This document shows, one piece after another, positions 48,232-55,574 of a stretch of 64,000 nt of DNA. This DNA is from Nakamurella panacisegetis (lineage in GTDB: Bacteria > Actinomycetota > Actinomycetes > Mycobacteriales > Nakamurellaceae). Each line of letters starts with the position of its first letter. Positions within the stretch are counted from its first letter, which is position 1. The stretch is taken from the NCBI RefSeq assembly GCF_900104535.1, contig NZ_LT629710.1, positions 1,674,001-1,738,000 of the forward strand, given 5' to 3'. A program made the position numbers and the translations under genes. A model generated the notes under the pieces. That model was not told where the DNA came from and did not search any database. It saw only the letters and a list, made by a program, of their open reading frames with translations.

Positions 48232-48815
48232 GCACCCTCATCCGGGCGAGTGAGATCATCCAGAAGGCGGTCGTCACGTTTGCCGGGGAGGACGTGGCCC
48301 AGGTCAAGGACATCGTCTACGCCGCGAACGGTGGCCAGATCGGTGCGTTCACGCTGGCCGGCCGGGGTATGTTCGCCGGTCCGTTGAGGGTGGCGCTGCC
48401 CTGGACCGCGGTGGTCGGGCTCGGCCCGGACGCCGTCGTCATCGAATCGGAGGACGTCCTGGTCCCGTTGGCCGAGGCATTCGAGGCGGACGATACCGGC
48501 TCCGGGCGGTCCGACATCCTCAAGTCGGAGGTGCTGACCGACACCGGGGTGTCACTCGGTCGCGTCTCCGACGTGATCATCGGCATCGGCGCTCGGCCGG
48601 GCGGTGAAGCGGATGTCGTCGGCTACCAGATCGACCCGGCGGAGAGCCTGGGCCGCGGCCGGCTTCCGCTGCTCATCCCGTTGCCCGACACGTTGTCCGC
48701 TTCGGGCGAGCACCTGATGGTCCCGGCCGCGGCCGCCAACTATCTGACCGACGACCTCGCCGCGTTCGGTGCGGCCATCGATGCGTTTCGGTCTCAGTTG
48801 GGGGAGGTGTCCTGA
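48228..48815 (+). CDS. PRC-barrel domain protein (two tandem barrels)
   Basis: A 195-residue protein. It starts LIRASEIIQKAVVTFAGEDVAQVKDIVY, the PRC-barrel opening, with a second unit starting ILKSEVLTDTGVSLGRVSDVII. PRC barrels are small beta domains used in RNA maturation and photosynthetic reaction centres, and in actinobacteria often as scaffold proteins. The gene overlaps both neighbours by 4 and 1 bp. Function unknown. Confidence 0.85.
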   Translation: MSTLIRASEIIQKAVVTFAGEDVAQVKDIVYAANGGQIGAFTLAGRGMFAGPLRVALPWTAVVGLGPDAVVIESEDVLVPLAEAFEADDTGSGRSDILKSEVLTDTGVSLGRVSDVIIGIGARPGGEADVVGYQIDPAESLGRGRLPLLIPLPDTLSASGEHLMVPAAAANYLTDDLAAFGAAIDAFRSQLGEVS

Positions 48816-49246
48816 TGCTGTTCACCGAAACGATCGGCCGCAAGGTGGTCAGCACCGGCAACGCCTCGACTGTCGGCCACGTCGGCTCGCTGGTGATCGA
48901 CCCGAGTGTTCGACGCGTGGTCGGTCTGTCCCTGAAGAAGACGCACGGCGCGGGCACGATGCTCCCGTGGACGGGAATCACCGCATTCGGAGCGGATGCC
49001 GTCACCGTGTCGGGCGAGGATCAGATCGTCGACGAGGAGGGTGCGCTGGAGGAGTTGAACTCCAAGGCCCACCACATCATCAAGAAGCGGGTGCTGACCA
49101 CGTCCGGCCAGCAGATCGGCATCGTCCGGGACGTGGACTTCGACCCGTCGGACGGAACGATCCTGGGCATCATCACGGACGGACCGCCGATCGACGGCCG
49201 TGCGTTGCTCGGCGTCGGGTCGTATGCCGTTGTCGTCCGGGGCTGA
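48815..49246 (+). CDS. PRC-barrel domain protein
   Basis: A 143-residue protein of two PRC-barrel units: LFTETIGRKVVSTGNASTVGHVGSLVID and HHIIKKRVLTTSGQQIGIVRDVDFD. It starts within the stop of the previous gene (TGATG), so the 43-residue peptide and both barrel genes form one tightly coupled operon. The C-terminus is short and ends in the Gly-rich strand. No catalytic motif. Converges on the TerD-domain gene across a long hairpin. Confidence 0.85.
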   Translation: MLFTETIGRKVVSTGNASTVGHVGSLVIDPSVRRVVGLSLKKTHGAGTMLPWTGITAFGADAVTVSGEDQIVDEEGALEELNSKAHHIIKKRVLTTSGQQIGIVRDVDFDPSDGTILGIITDGPPIDGRALLGVGSYAVVVRG

Positions 49247-49296
49247 CCGGGCCGGCGGCCCGGACGTCCGTACGGCGGATATCCGGACGAGCCACC

Positions 49297-49349
49297 CGTT
49301 GCATCCGGCACCGCGCCCCCGACCGTGGGTCGCGGTGCAGGATGCAACG
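49297..49349. terminator. Bidirectional terminator between PRC-barrel and TerD genes
   Basis: Left arm 49297-49315 and right arm 49331-49349 pair over 19 bp with a single mismatch, 15-nt loop. The right arm lies 2 bp from the TerD-gene stop, so it can end both converging transcripts. Confidence 0.7.
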
Positions 49350-49351
49350 CG

Positions 49352-50593
49352 TCACTTGCGGCCGGGCGTCCAGTTCATGCCCCAGCCGTAGGTACGGTCC
49401 AGCACCGACTGCCCTCCGTTGATGTACTGCACCTCGCGCTGCACCACCAGATCGTTCCCGTGGTTGATCAGCTGGGCGACGGCGCAGATCCGCGCGCCCT
49501 GATCCGTTGCGTCCAAACGGACCTCGATCTGCGGGCCGTTGATCGGGCTCAGTGTGACCACCCCGTCGACCGCGGCCCAGTTGGGTGCACCCTCGTAGAT
49601 CATCGCGAAGATCAGGACCCGGCGGAACCGGCCGGGCTGCTCGAGATTGATCGACATGTTCTCGCCGGTGCTGACCGAACCGGTGCGGTCGTCGCCGTCC
49701 AGCTTGATCCACGGCGGCCGGTCCAAGGATCCGAACGAGTTGCCCAGGGCCTGCACGACGCCCTTGGAACCGTCCGAGAGTTCGTACAGGCAACCGAGAT
49801 CCAGATCGACTCCGGACGACTGCTGGGCCTGCGCCGCCAGCCGTTTGAAGAATCCGCCTTTCTGGGCCGACTGCGCCGCCGGGTTGACGCCGGACGACCA
49901 GTTCAGGTTGATCCGGATGGTGCCCGTGCTGCCACCGGACTTGGTCAGTGACACCTGGGGCGACGAGGCGGTGAGGGTGACCTTCTGCAGCGACACCCCG
50001 CCTCGGCCGGGCGCCGGCACCGACGAAGTCGGTTGGTACGCAGCGGGTTGCGGAGTGGGGGGCGGGGCCGGGTAGCCGCCCGACGGTCCGGCGGGATACC
50101 CACCGGTCGGAGCCGGATAGCCACCGGACTGCGGAGCCGGATACCCGCCAGGCGCGGCCGGATACCCACCAGGCGCAGCGGGATAACCGCCCGGCTGGGG
50201 TGCCGGTTGGCCAGTGGACGGTGCCGGGTAGCCGGTGGACGGTGCCGGGTAGCCGGCAGAGGGTGGAGCGACGGGCGGCCCGCCGGGTGCCGGCCATCCA
50301 CCAGGAGCGGCAGAGCCGCCGGTCGGGGCCGGGGGCGGCCAGGCGGCGGCGGGCGGTGGATAGTGCCCCGGTGCTGCCGCCGGCGCCGCGGGCGGCGGAG
50401 GGGTCGGCGGTGCTGACGCGGCCGGAGGCGATGCGACCGGAGGCGACACCGGCGCGGGTGGGGCAGCCGCTTCCTCCTCCTCCGGCGGTGTGTACCAGGA
50501 CGGCAGACCGCCCGAGGCCGGGGGCCCCGAGGGTGTGGGCGCAGGGGCAGGCTCCGGCGGCACTGGACGCTTGCGGTTGTAGTCGATGGCCAT
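49352..50593 (-). CDS. TerD-domain protein with long Pro/Gly/Tyr-rich N-terminus
   Basis: A 413-residue protein. The first 195 or so residues are disordered: a Pro/Ala-rich stretch, then about eight PGGYPA-type repeats. The C-terminal 215 residues are a TerD-type domain starting VSLQKVTLTASSPQVSLTKSGG; instead of one continuous TerD core it has an insert (AQKGGFFKRLAAQAQQSSG) before VDLDLGCLYELSDGSKG, as in TerA/TerF-like proteins. TerD-fold domains bind Ca2+ through Asp residues such as those in DGDDRTGS. The Pro/Gly/Tyr tail could drive condensate formation or binding to surfaces. Same strand as terD, 124 bp downstream of it, with a hairpin between. Confidence 0.9.
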   Translation of the reverse strand: MAIDYNRKRPVPPEPAPAPTPSGPPASGGLPSWYTPPEEEEAAAPPAPVSPPVASPPAASAPPTPPPPAAPAAAPGHYPPPAAAWPPPAPTGGSAAPGGWPAPGGPPVAPPSAGYPAPSTGYPAPSTGQPAPQPGGYPAAPGGYPAAPGGYPAPQSGGYPAPTGGYPAGPSGGYPAPPPTPQPAAYQPTSSVPAPGRGGVSLQKVTLTASSPQVSLTKSGGSTGTIRINLNWSSGVNPAAQSAQKGGFFKRLAAQAQQSSGVDLDLGCLYELSDGSKGVVQALGNSFGSLDRPPWIKLDGDDRTGSVSTGENMSINLEQPGRFRRVLIFAMIYEGAPNWAAVDGVVTLSPINGPQIEVRLDATDQGARICAVAQLINHGNDLVVQREVQYINGGQSVLDRTYGWGMNWTPGRK

Positions 50594-50674
50594 GCGGACT
50601 CCTGGACGGGTTGTGATCGGTCAACCCCGGCGCCGCGGCAGGACTGCAGGTACTTCGTCGGGCCGGGAGGCCCA

Positions 50675-50706
50675 CTGTCCCGGCGCCGCTTCCGGCGCCG
50701 GGACAG
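50675..50706 (-). terminator. Hairpin downstream of terD
   Basis: Perfect 14-bp stem CTGTCCCGGCGCCG with loop CTTC, 11 bp past the terD stop. It would end or weaken read-through into the second TerD-domain gene. Confidence 0.7.
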
Positions 50707-50716
50707 GGTCGATTCG

Positions 50717-51292
50717 TCAGATGTTGACGCCGAAGTCGCGGGCGATACCCGCGAGGCCGGAGGCGTAGCCCTGGCCGATGGCGCGGAACTTCCACTCCGG
50801 GCCGTTGCGGTAGAGCTCGCCGAACACCATGGCGGTCTCGGTCGAGGCGTCCTCGGAGAGGTCGTAACGGGCCAGTTCGTTGTTGTCCGACGTGTTGACG
50901 ACGCGGATGTAGGCGTTGCGCACCTGGCCGAAGGACTGCTGGCGGGTGTCACCCTCGTAGATCGACACGGCGAACACGACGGACAAGATGTTCGGCGGCA
51001 CGGCCGACAGGTCGACCTTCACCTGCTCGTCGTCGCCCTCGCCCTCGCCGGTCAGGTTGTCGCCCTGGTGCTCGATCGACCCGTCCGGGGAGCGCAGGTT
51101 GTTGAAGAACACGAAGTACTGGTCGGACACGATCTTGTGGTCTTCGCCCAGGGCCAGCGCGCTGGCATCGAGGTCGAAGTCGACGCCCGTGGTGGCGCGG
51201 GCATCCCAGCCCAGACCCACCATGACCGACGTCAGATTCGGGGCCGCTTTCGTCAGCGAGACATTGCCACCCTTGGTAAGGCTCACACCCAT
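50717..51292 (-). CDS. terD: TerD family stress protein
   Basis: A 191-residue canonical TerD/TerE protein. It opens [20 protein letters not shown]; the central [11 protein letters not shown] and the loop [26 protein letters not shown] hold the acidic residues that bind Ca2+ in known TerD structures. [24 protein letters not shown] and [14 protein letters not shown] complete the fold. AGGAGG precedes the ATG. TerD proteins act in tellurite and membrane stress; here it heads the Ter locus. Confidence 0.97.
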   Translation of the reverse strand: MGVSLTKGGNVSLTKAAPNLTSVMVGLGWDARATTGVDFDLDASALALGEDHKIVSDQYFVFFNNLRSPDGSIEHQGDNLTGEGEGDDEQVKVDLSAVPPNILSVVFAVSIYEGDTRQQSFGQVRNAYIRVVNTSDNNELARYDLSEDASTETAMVFGELYRNGPEWKFRAIGQGYASGLAGIARDFGVNI

Positions 51293-51679
51293 TGCCGGCT
51301 CCTCCTACGTTGCACCTGGCAGCACGCGTTCGGCGCTGCCGATCTTGTTCCTGCCCCGGTAACGCGCGTTGGGCGCTCCGGAGTTCCTGCGATCGCTCAC
51401 GTCTTGATCATTCACGGCGGATCCTCATGATTGACGCTCCGGGACGCCGCAGCAGGGACGCTACACGCGCGCCGAAAGCCCGGCCCGGGGAACCGGAAAT
51501 TCCCCGTCATTCGATTTTCGACGGCTCGGTGACCCACCGAGCCGTCGGGACCGGGAGCGGAGACGGCCCGACGCATCGCCCGGACCCCGGCACCGGTATC
51601 GCTCGCGGTCATCGACATCATCGCAGCGCCGTCTCACCGTCGCGTCGGCTCCACGGCCAATCGCCGTAGGATCGGATCA
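51293..51679. other. Divergent intergenic region upstream of terD
   Basis: 387 bp between terD and the helical-protein gene. It holds a perfect 13-bp inverted repeat with a 3-nt loop at 51519-51547 (CGACGGCTCGGTG-ACC-CACCGAGCCGTCG), possibly a regulator site or leader hairpin, since it lies between promoters and has no terminator-like T-run in the useful direction. The middle has low-complexity GC. No gene seen. Confidence 0.5.
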
Positions 51680-52915
51680 ATGTCCAGAAGCTGGTCGGGA
51701 CGCCTCACCAGGCGACCGCAGGATCAAGCCGCGCAGGCCGCCCAGGACGGCGCCGTCGCGGCCTTTCTCGACCTGGACAACCGTCAGTCCTACGTCAAGG
51801 ACGCCATGGACGCGGTCGGTGAGAACTCGGCCTCCGGGGCCGCATTGACCCGCGAGTGGACGACGGTGGCGCAGGTCGCGTTCGACGCCTCCTCGAAGTA
51901 CCTGGCCACGGCCGAGTCGCATTCGCTGCTCGATTCCGCCGACCGGCCGACCGGGGTGGATCCGGTGGCCGCCGCGGCCGCCTTCACCCAGGTGCACAAG
52001 ACTCTGGCCGACGCCGCGATCGCGGTGGACACCTTCTACCGCAAGCACGCGGACGAACTGGAGAAGGCCAGGTCACTCCGCGCCGCGACGCCGCAGATCT
52101 CCAGTGAGGCCAGGGCCGCGGCCGTTCAGGCCGAGGCCGACCTGACGAAGGCCGAGGCCGACGGATTCGCCTACCCGAGCGTGATGGACGCCGCCGGCGA
52201 GCTCGTCAACGCGTTGTCCGAGCTCAAGACGGCCGAGACGGTCGGCTCCCCGCTGGAGATCAGGCATGCCGCGGCCGCTGTCCACGCCGCCGCCGAGACT
52301 GTGGGCTCCCGGATCACCGCCGCCCGCAACCTGGCCGCCACCGTCCGTGGCTCGTTGAGCAGCGTGAAGACCCGGATCGAGGCGGTCGGCACCCGGCTGG
52401 AATCGCTGCCGTCGACCCGGTCAGCTCTGCTCCGGGAGTTCTCCGCGGCCTGCTCACGGGACCTGAGCGGGGCCGACGACCGCGCCCGGCGGGCGCTGGA
52501 GGATGCCCGTGGTGAGTTTGCCCAGGCGCAGTCGGCGTTGAACGCCGGTCAGCCGGAGCCGGCCGCGAACCATCTGGCGACGGCTCGGGCGAAGCTGAGT
52601 ACGGCCGAGGCCGAGGGCGACTCGATGGGCGATCGGCTGCGGCTGCTGCGGAGCACCCAGGCCGACCCGGCAGCGGCCGCGAAGGCGACTCGGTTCAAGC
52701 TGCGGGACGCCCAACTGCTGGTCGTGTCCCGGGGCCTGGTCCCGCAGTGGGGTTCGGTGCTCGACGCGCAGTCCGATCGGATCGAACGGGCGGCGGCCGA
52801 TCTCACCGGTACCCACCCCGACTATTGGACCTACCTGCAGACCCTGCAGTCGGTGGACGCGTTCGTGAAGAACGTGATCGACCGGGTGCGGGGAGAGGCG
52901 GCGCACGGGCACTGA
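51680..52915 (+). CDS. Alpha-helical, coiled-coil-rich protein of the Ter locus, function unknown
   Basis: A 411-residue, Ala- and Glu-rich protein with no membrane segment or signal peptide. It is predicted almost wholly helical: long heptad-like stretches such as AAAVQAEADLTKAEADGF, TVRGSLSSVKTRIEAVGTRLESL, ARRALEDARGEFAQAQSALNAG. The N-terminus (RSWSGRLTRRPQDQAAQAAQDGAVAAFLDLDNRQSYVKDAMDAV) is basic. I do not recognise a named family; the shape recalls scaffolding proteins next to ter genes. It ends 2 bp before the convergent ATP-grasp stop, so it belongs to the locus by position. Confidence 0.75.
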   Translation: MSRSWSGRLTRRPQDQAAQAAQDGAVAAFLDLDNRQSYVKDAMDAVGENSASGAALTREWTTVAQVAFDASSKYLATAESHSLLDSADRPTGVDPVAAAAAFTQVHKTLADAAIAVDTFYRKHADELEKARSLRAATPQISSEARAAAVQAEADLTKAEADGFAYPSVMDAAGELVNALSELKTAETVGSPLEIRHAAAAVHAAAETVGSRITAARNLAATVRGSLSSVKTRIEAVGTRLESLPSTRSALLREFSAACSRDLSGADDRARRALEDARGEFAQAQSALNAGQPEPAANHLATARAKLSTAEAEGDSMGDRLRLLRSTQADPAAAAKATRFKLRDAQLLVVSRGLVPQWGSVLDAQSDRIERAAADLTGTHPDYWTYLQTLQSVDAFVKNVIDRVRGEAAHGH

Positions 52916-52917
52916 CC

Positions 52918-54000
52918 CTAGTCCGCGGCGGCCACCTCGAGGGGTTTGGTCCCCGCGAACGAACTGGCCACACCCGCGGCGACCTGCGTCAACGGGACCA
53001 CCGACGAGACCGAGACGAACTCCGTGCCCAACCGTGGGTGGAGCGGACCCGGGTCGCGGCCCAGGGCGAGCTGGACCGCCGCCCACGGGAGGTTCACCCC
53101 GGTGAGCGCCGTCTGGAAGAGCCCGCCCGAGGGACGCGAGTTGATCTCCAGCAGCGCCGGCTCGTCGTTGAACAGGCGGAACTGCACATTCACCAGGCCG
53201 TCCAGATCGAACCGCTCGACCAGTTCCGAGGCCAACCCGGGGAGCCGTGGGTCGCCCCCGAGAACCCGGTGCCGACCGCTCTTCGTGCGGGGGATCGCCG
53301 CGAGGGTCCGACCGCGGTGGGCCAGGACGTCGACACTCGTCTCCGGCCCGGGCAGGTACGGCATCAGCATCAGATCCGGGACGTGCTCAGCGGCGGCGGC
53401 GATCGCATCCCGTACGGTCTGCACCCAGACCAGCGGGCCGATCGGACCCAGCAAGGACGTCAGATCGGGAGCCGCCCGGGTCAGGAAACGGACACCGTCG
53501 GCGCCGACACCGCGGGTCGGCTTCATGATCAGCGGGTGGCTGCGTGTCCACAGCTCGTCCAGGTCGACGATCGCCGCGTCGAACTGCGGCCCCGACCGGG
53601 CGACGCGCCACGGCGGCACCAACTTGCTCCCGGCCAGTGCCTGGTAGGTGTCCGCCTTGTCGGCCAGCAGGTCGACGGCGTCGGCCGGCGGGCAGATCAA
53701 AGCCGTTCCGATGGATGCGAAATCGCTTGCGCGGTGGGCGATCTGCGACTGCCCAGCCACCGGCAGCAGTACGTCGATGCGATGCTGCCGGCACAGGTCC
53801 AGCATCTGGTCGACGAAGTCAGGGTCGGTCACCACGGGCTCGCGCAGTTTGTGATCCACCCCGGCGAGCATCGGCGAGCTCAGATCGGCATGGGAGCCGA
53901 ACAGTTCCACCGGAACCCCATCGGGGTTGTGCCGCAACATGTCCAGCAGGTGAACAGCGGTAGCGTAGTTCCGATTCAGCCAGATCCTGACGTGCTGCAC
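52918..54000 (-). CDS. ATP-grasp enzyme of the Ter biosynthetic module
   Basis: A 360-residue ligase-like protein starting at GTG, with AGGAG seven bases upstream. An N-terminal Rossmann-like domain (VRIWLNRNYATAVHLLDML...) leads to the ATP-grasp core: PLIMKPTRGVGADGVRFL (phosphate loop and Lys), a metal-binding C-terminal part NVQFRLFNDEPALLEINSRPSGG, with E-x-N-x-R characteristic of carbamoyl-phosphate-synthase-like ATP-grasp folds. Similar enzymes are genomic partners of TerD, the C-C lyase and the PRTases. It would form an amide or ester bond in making a nucleoside-like compound. Divergent from the lyase operon. Confidence 0.9.
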   Translation of the reverse strand: MQHVRIWLNRNYATAVHLLDMLRHNPDGVPVELFGSHADLSSPMLAGVDHKLREPVVTDPDFVDQMLDLCRQHRIDVLLPVAGQSQIAHRASDFASIGTALICPPADAVDLLADKADTYQALAGSKLVPPWRVARSGPQFDAAIVDLDELWTRSHPLIMKPTRGVGADGVRFLTRAAPDLTSLLGPIGPLVWVQTVRDAIAAAAEHVPDLMLMPYLPGPETSVDVLAHRGRTLAAIPRTKSGRHRVLGGDPRLPGLASELVERFDLDGLVNVQFRLFNDEPALLEINSRPSGGLFQTALTGVNLPWAAVQLALGRDPGPLHPRLGTEFVSVSSVVPLTQVAAGVASSFAGTKPLEVAAAD

Positions 54001-54419
54001 CTTGTTGCTCCTGGCTTCGAACCGATGTGTTGGACACCAAGCGGCACCCTTCCCCGCGGCGGCGCCGGGAAGGGTGAACCTGCTGATTGGACTGCGACCC
54101 GGCTGCGTGCCGGTACCTCAGGAGTTTACCGGCTGAACAGCCAATTGCGAGGGGCTGTTTTGTTGACGTTCATCTCTTGTCCGGTTCTTGCCGATCACTG
54201 GTTCACCCGTTCGCCGGAAACACCCGGGGCGGTGGGCGTCGCCCTTCGGGCGATCTGTGGAAGAGGCACAAGAATGGCGTGTGCGTGAGGCACACTGTCG
54301 GGGGATGACGCGTCGCCGCTGACGCCCAGCCCGGTCCGACGGCGTGGCAGCGGCTGGCCCTCAGGCTCGATATGCGTTGCTGCTCAATGGCTCTCGGATC
54401 GATGAAAGGATCGGTAAAG
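54001..54419. promoter_or_regulatory. Divergent control region between ATP-grasp and lyase genes
   Basis: 419 bp. Near the ATP-grasp start a perfect 10-bp stem CACCCTTCCC / GGGAAGGGTG (54045-54076, 12-nt loop) would sit in the 5' UTR. TTGACG at 54163-54168 is a -35 candidate for the rightward operon, but I see no convincing -10. A long AT-richer patch at 54140-54200 marks the likely promoter. Confidence 0.5.
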
Positions 54420-55574
54420 GTGCGCCACTTCGACCACCTGTCGCAGGACGTTCGGGACGAGTTGTTCTCGCTCGCCCCCGGCGAGTTCGACCGCACGAGT
54501 GGGCGGACGGTGCTGGCCAACGCCCTGGGCGCGACGTTGTACATCCCCGGAGTGCGGACCGACCTGGTCAAGGCGATCACCAAGCGGGCGGCCGACGGTG
54601 TGCGCTCGGTGGTGATCGATCTGGAGGATGCGGTCGCGGACGACCAGGTCGACGGCGCGGTGGTCAACGCCATCGACGCGATCACGGAGTTGAGCGACGC
54701 TGATCAGCAGACCCTCCTGTTCGTGAGAGTCCGTACCCCCGAACACATCCGTGATGTCATCGCCGGCATCGGCGATTCGAGCTCGGCATTGAACGGGTTC
54801 GTGCTACCGAAGTTCTCGGCGTCGACCGGGGCGCGATTCCTGGGCGAGATCCTGGCCGCGTCCGACCGCGTCGGCACCCGACTGTTCGCCATGCCCGTGC
54901 TGGAGACCCCGGACGTCCTGTACCGGGAGAGTCGGACCGAGGCCCTCTCGGCCATTCGTGATCTGCTGGGCCAGTACCGCGAGATGGTCCTGGCCGTCCG
55001 GTTCGGTGCCACCGATCTCTGTGGCCTGTACGGGATCCGGCGCGATCGTGACCTGAGCATCTATCACGTCGGGGTCGTGGCCGAGCTGATCGCCGAGGTG
55101 GTCAACCACCTCGGGCGCGCGGACGGGACGGGGTACACGATCACCGGGCCTGTGTGGGAGTACTTCGCCGGCCACGAGCGGATGTTCCGTCCGCAGCTGC
55201 GGGCCACCCCGTTCGAGTCCCGCCACGCGAAGTCGTTCCGCCACCAGTTGGTGACCAACGACGTGGACGGCCTCATCCGGGAGATCGTGCTCGATCGGGC
55301 GAACGGGCTGACCGGAAAGACGGTGATCCATCCGTCGCACGTCGCCGCGGTGCACGCACTGTCCGTCGTCCCGCACGAGGAGTTCAGCGACGCCTCCGAC
55401 ATCCTGGGGTCAGCCGAGGCCGGTGTCCGCGCGTCCGGCTACCGCAACAAGATGAACGAGATGCGCCCGCACCGGCGCTGGGCCGAGCGCATCCGCGACC
55501 GCGCCGCGGTCTTCGGGGTGGCCAACCCCGACATATCGCACGTCGAGATCCTCACCGCCTTGTTGGACGGGTGA
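54420..55574 (+). CDS. HpcH/HpaI (citrate lyase beta-like) aldolase of the Ter biosynthetic module
   Basis: A 384-residue TIM-barrel C-C lyase. The frame is open to 54372, but GTG at 54420 follows AAAGGA by nine bases. Motifs: LYIPGVRTDLVKAITKRA (phosphate/CoA-type loop), SVVIDLEDAVADDQ with metal-binding Glu-Asp, and VLAVRFGATDLCGLYGIRRDRDLS. The C-terminal helical segment closes the barrel. It belongs to the HpcH/HpaI superfamily, which makes or breaks C-C bonds beside a carboxylate using Mg2+. In Ter loci it is a regular partner of the ATP-grasp and PRTase enzymes. Its stop overlaps the next start (GTGA). Confidence 0.9.
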   Translation: MRHFDHLSQDVRDELFSLAPGEFDRTSGRTVLANALGATLYIPGVRTDLVKAITKRAADGVRSVVIDLEDAVADDQVDGAVVNAIDAITELSDADQQTLLFVRVRTPEHIRDVIAGIGDSSSALNGFVLPKFSASTGARFLGEILAASDRVGTRLFAMPVLETPDVLYRESRTEALSAIRDLLGQYREMVLAVRFGATDLCGLYGIRRDRDLSIYHVGVVAELIAEVVNHLGRADGTGYTITGPVWEYFAGHERMFRPQLRATPFESRHAKSFRHQLVTNDVDGLIREIVLDRANGLTGKTVIHPSHVAAVHALSVVPHEEFSDASDILGSAEAGVRASGYRNKMNEMRPHRRWAERIRDRAAVFGVANPDISHVEILTALLDG

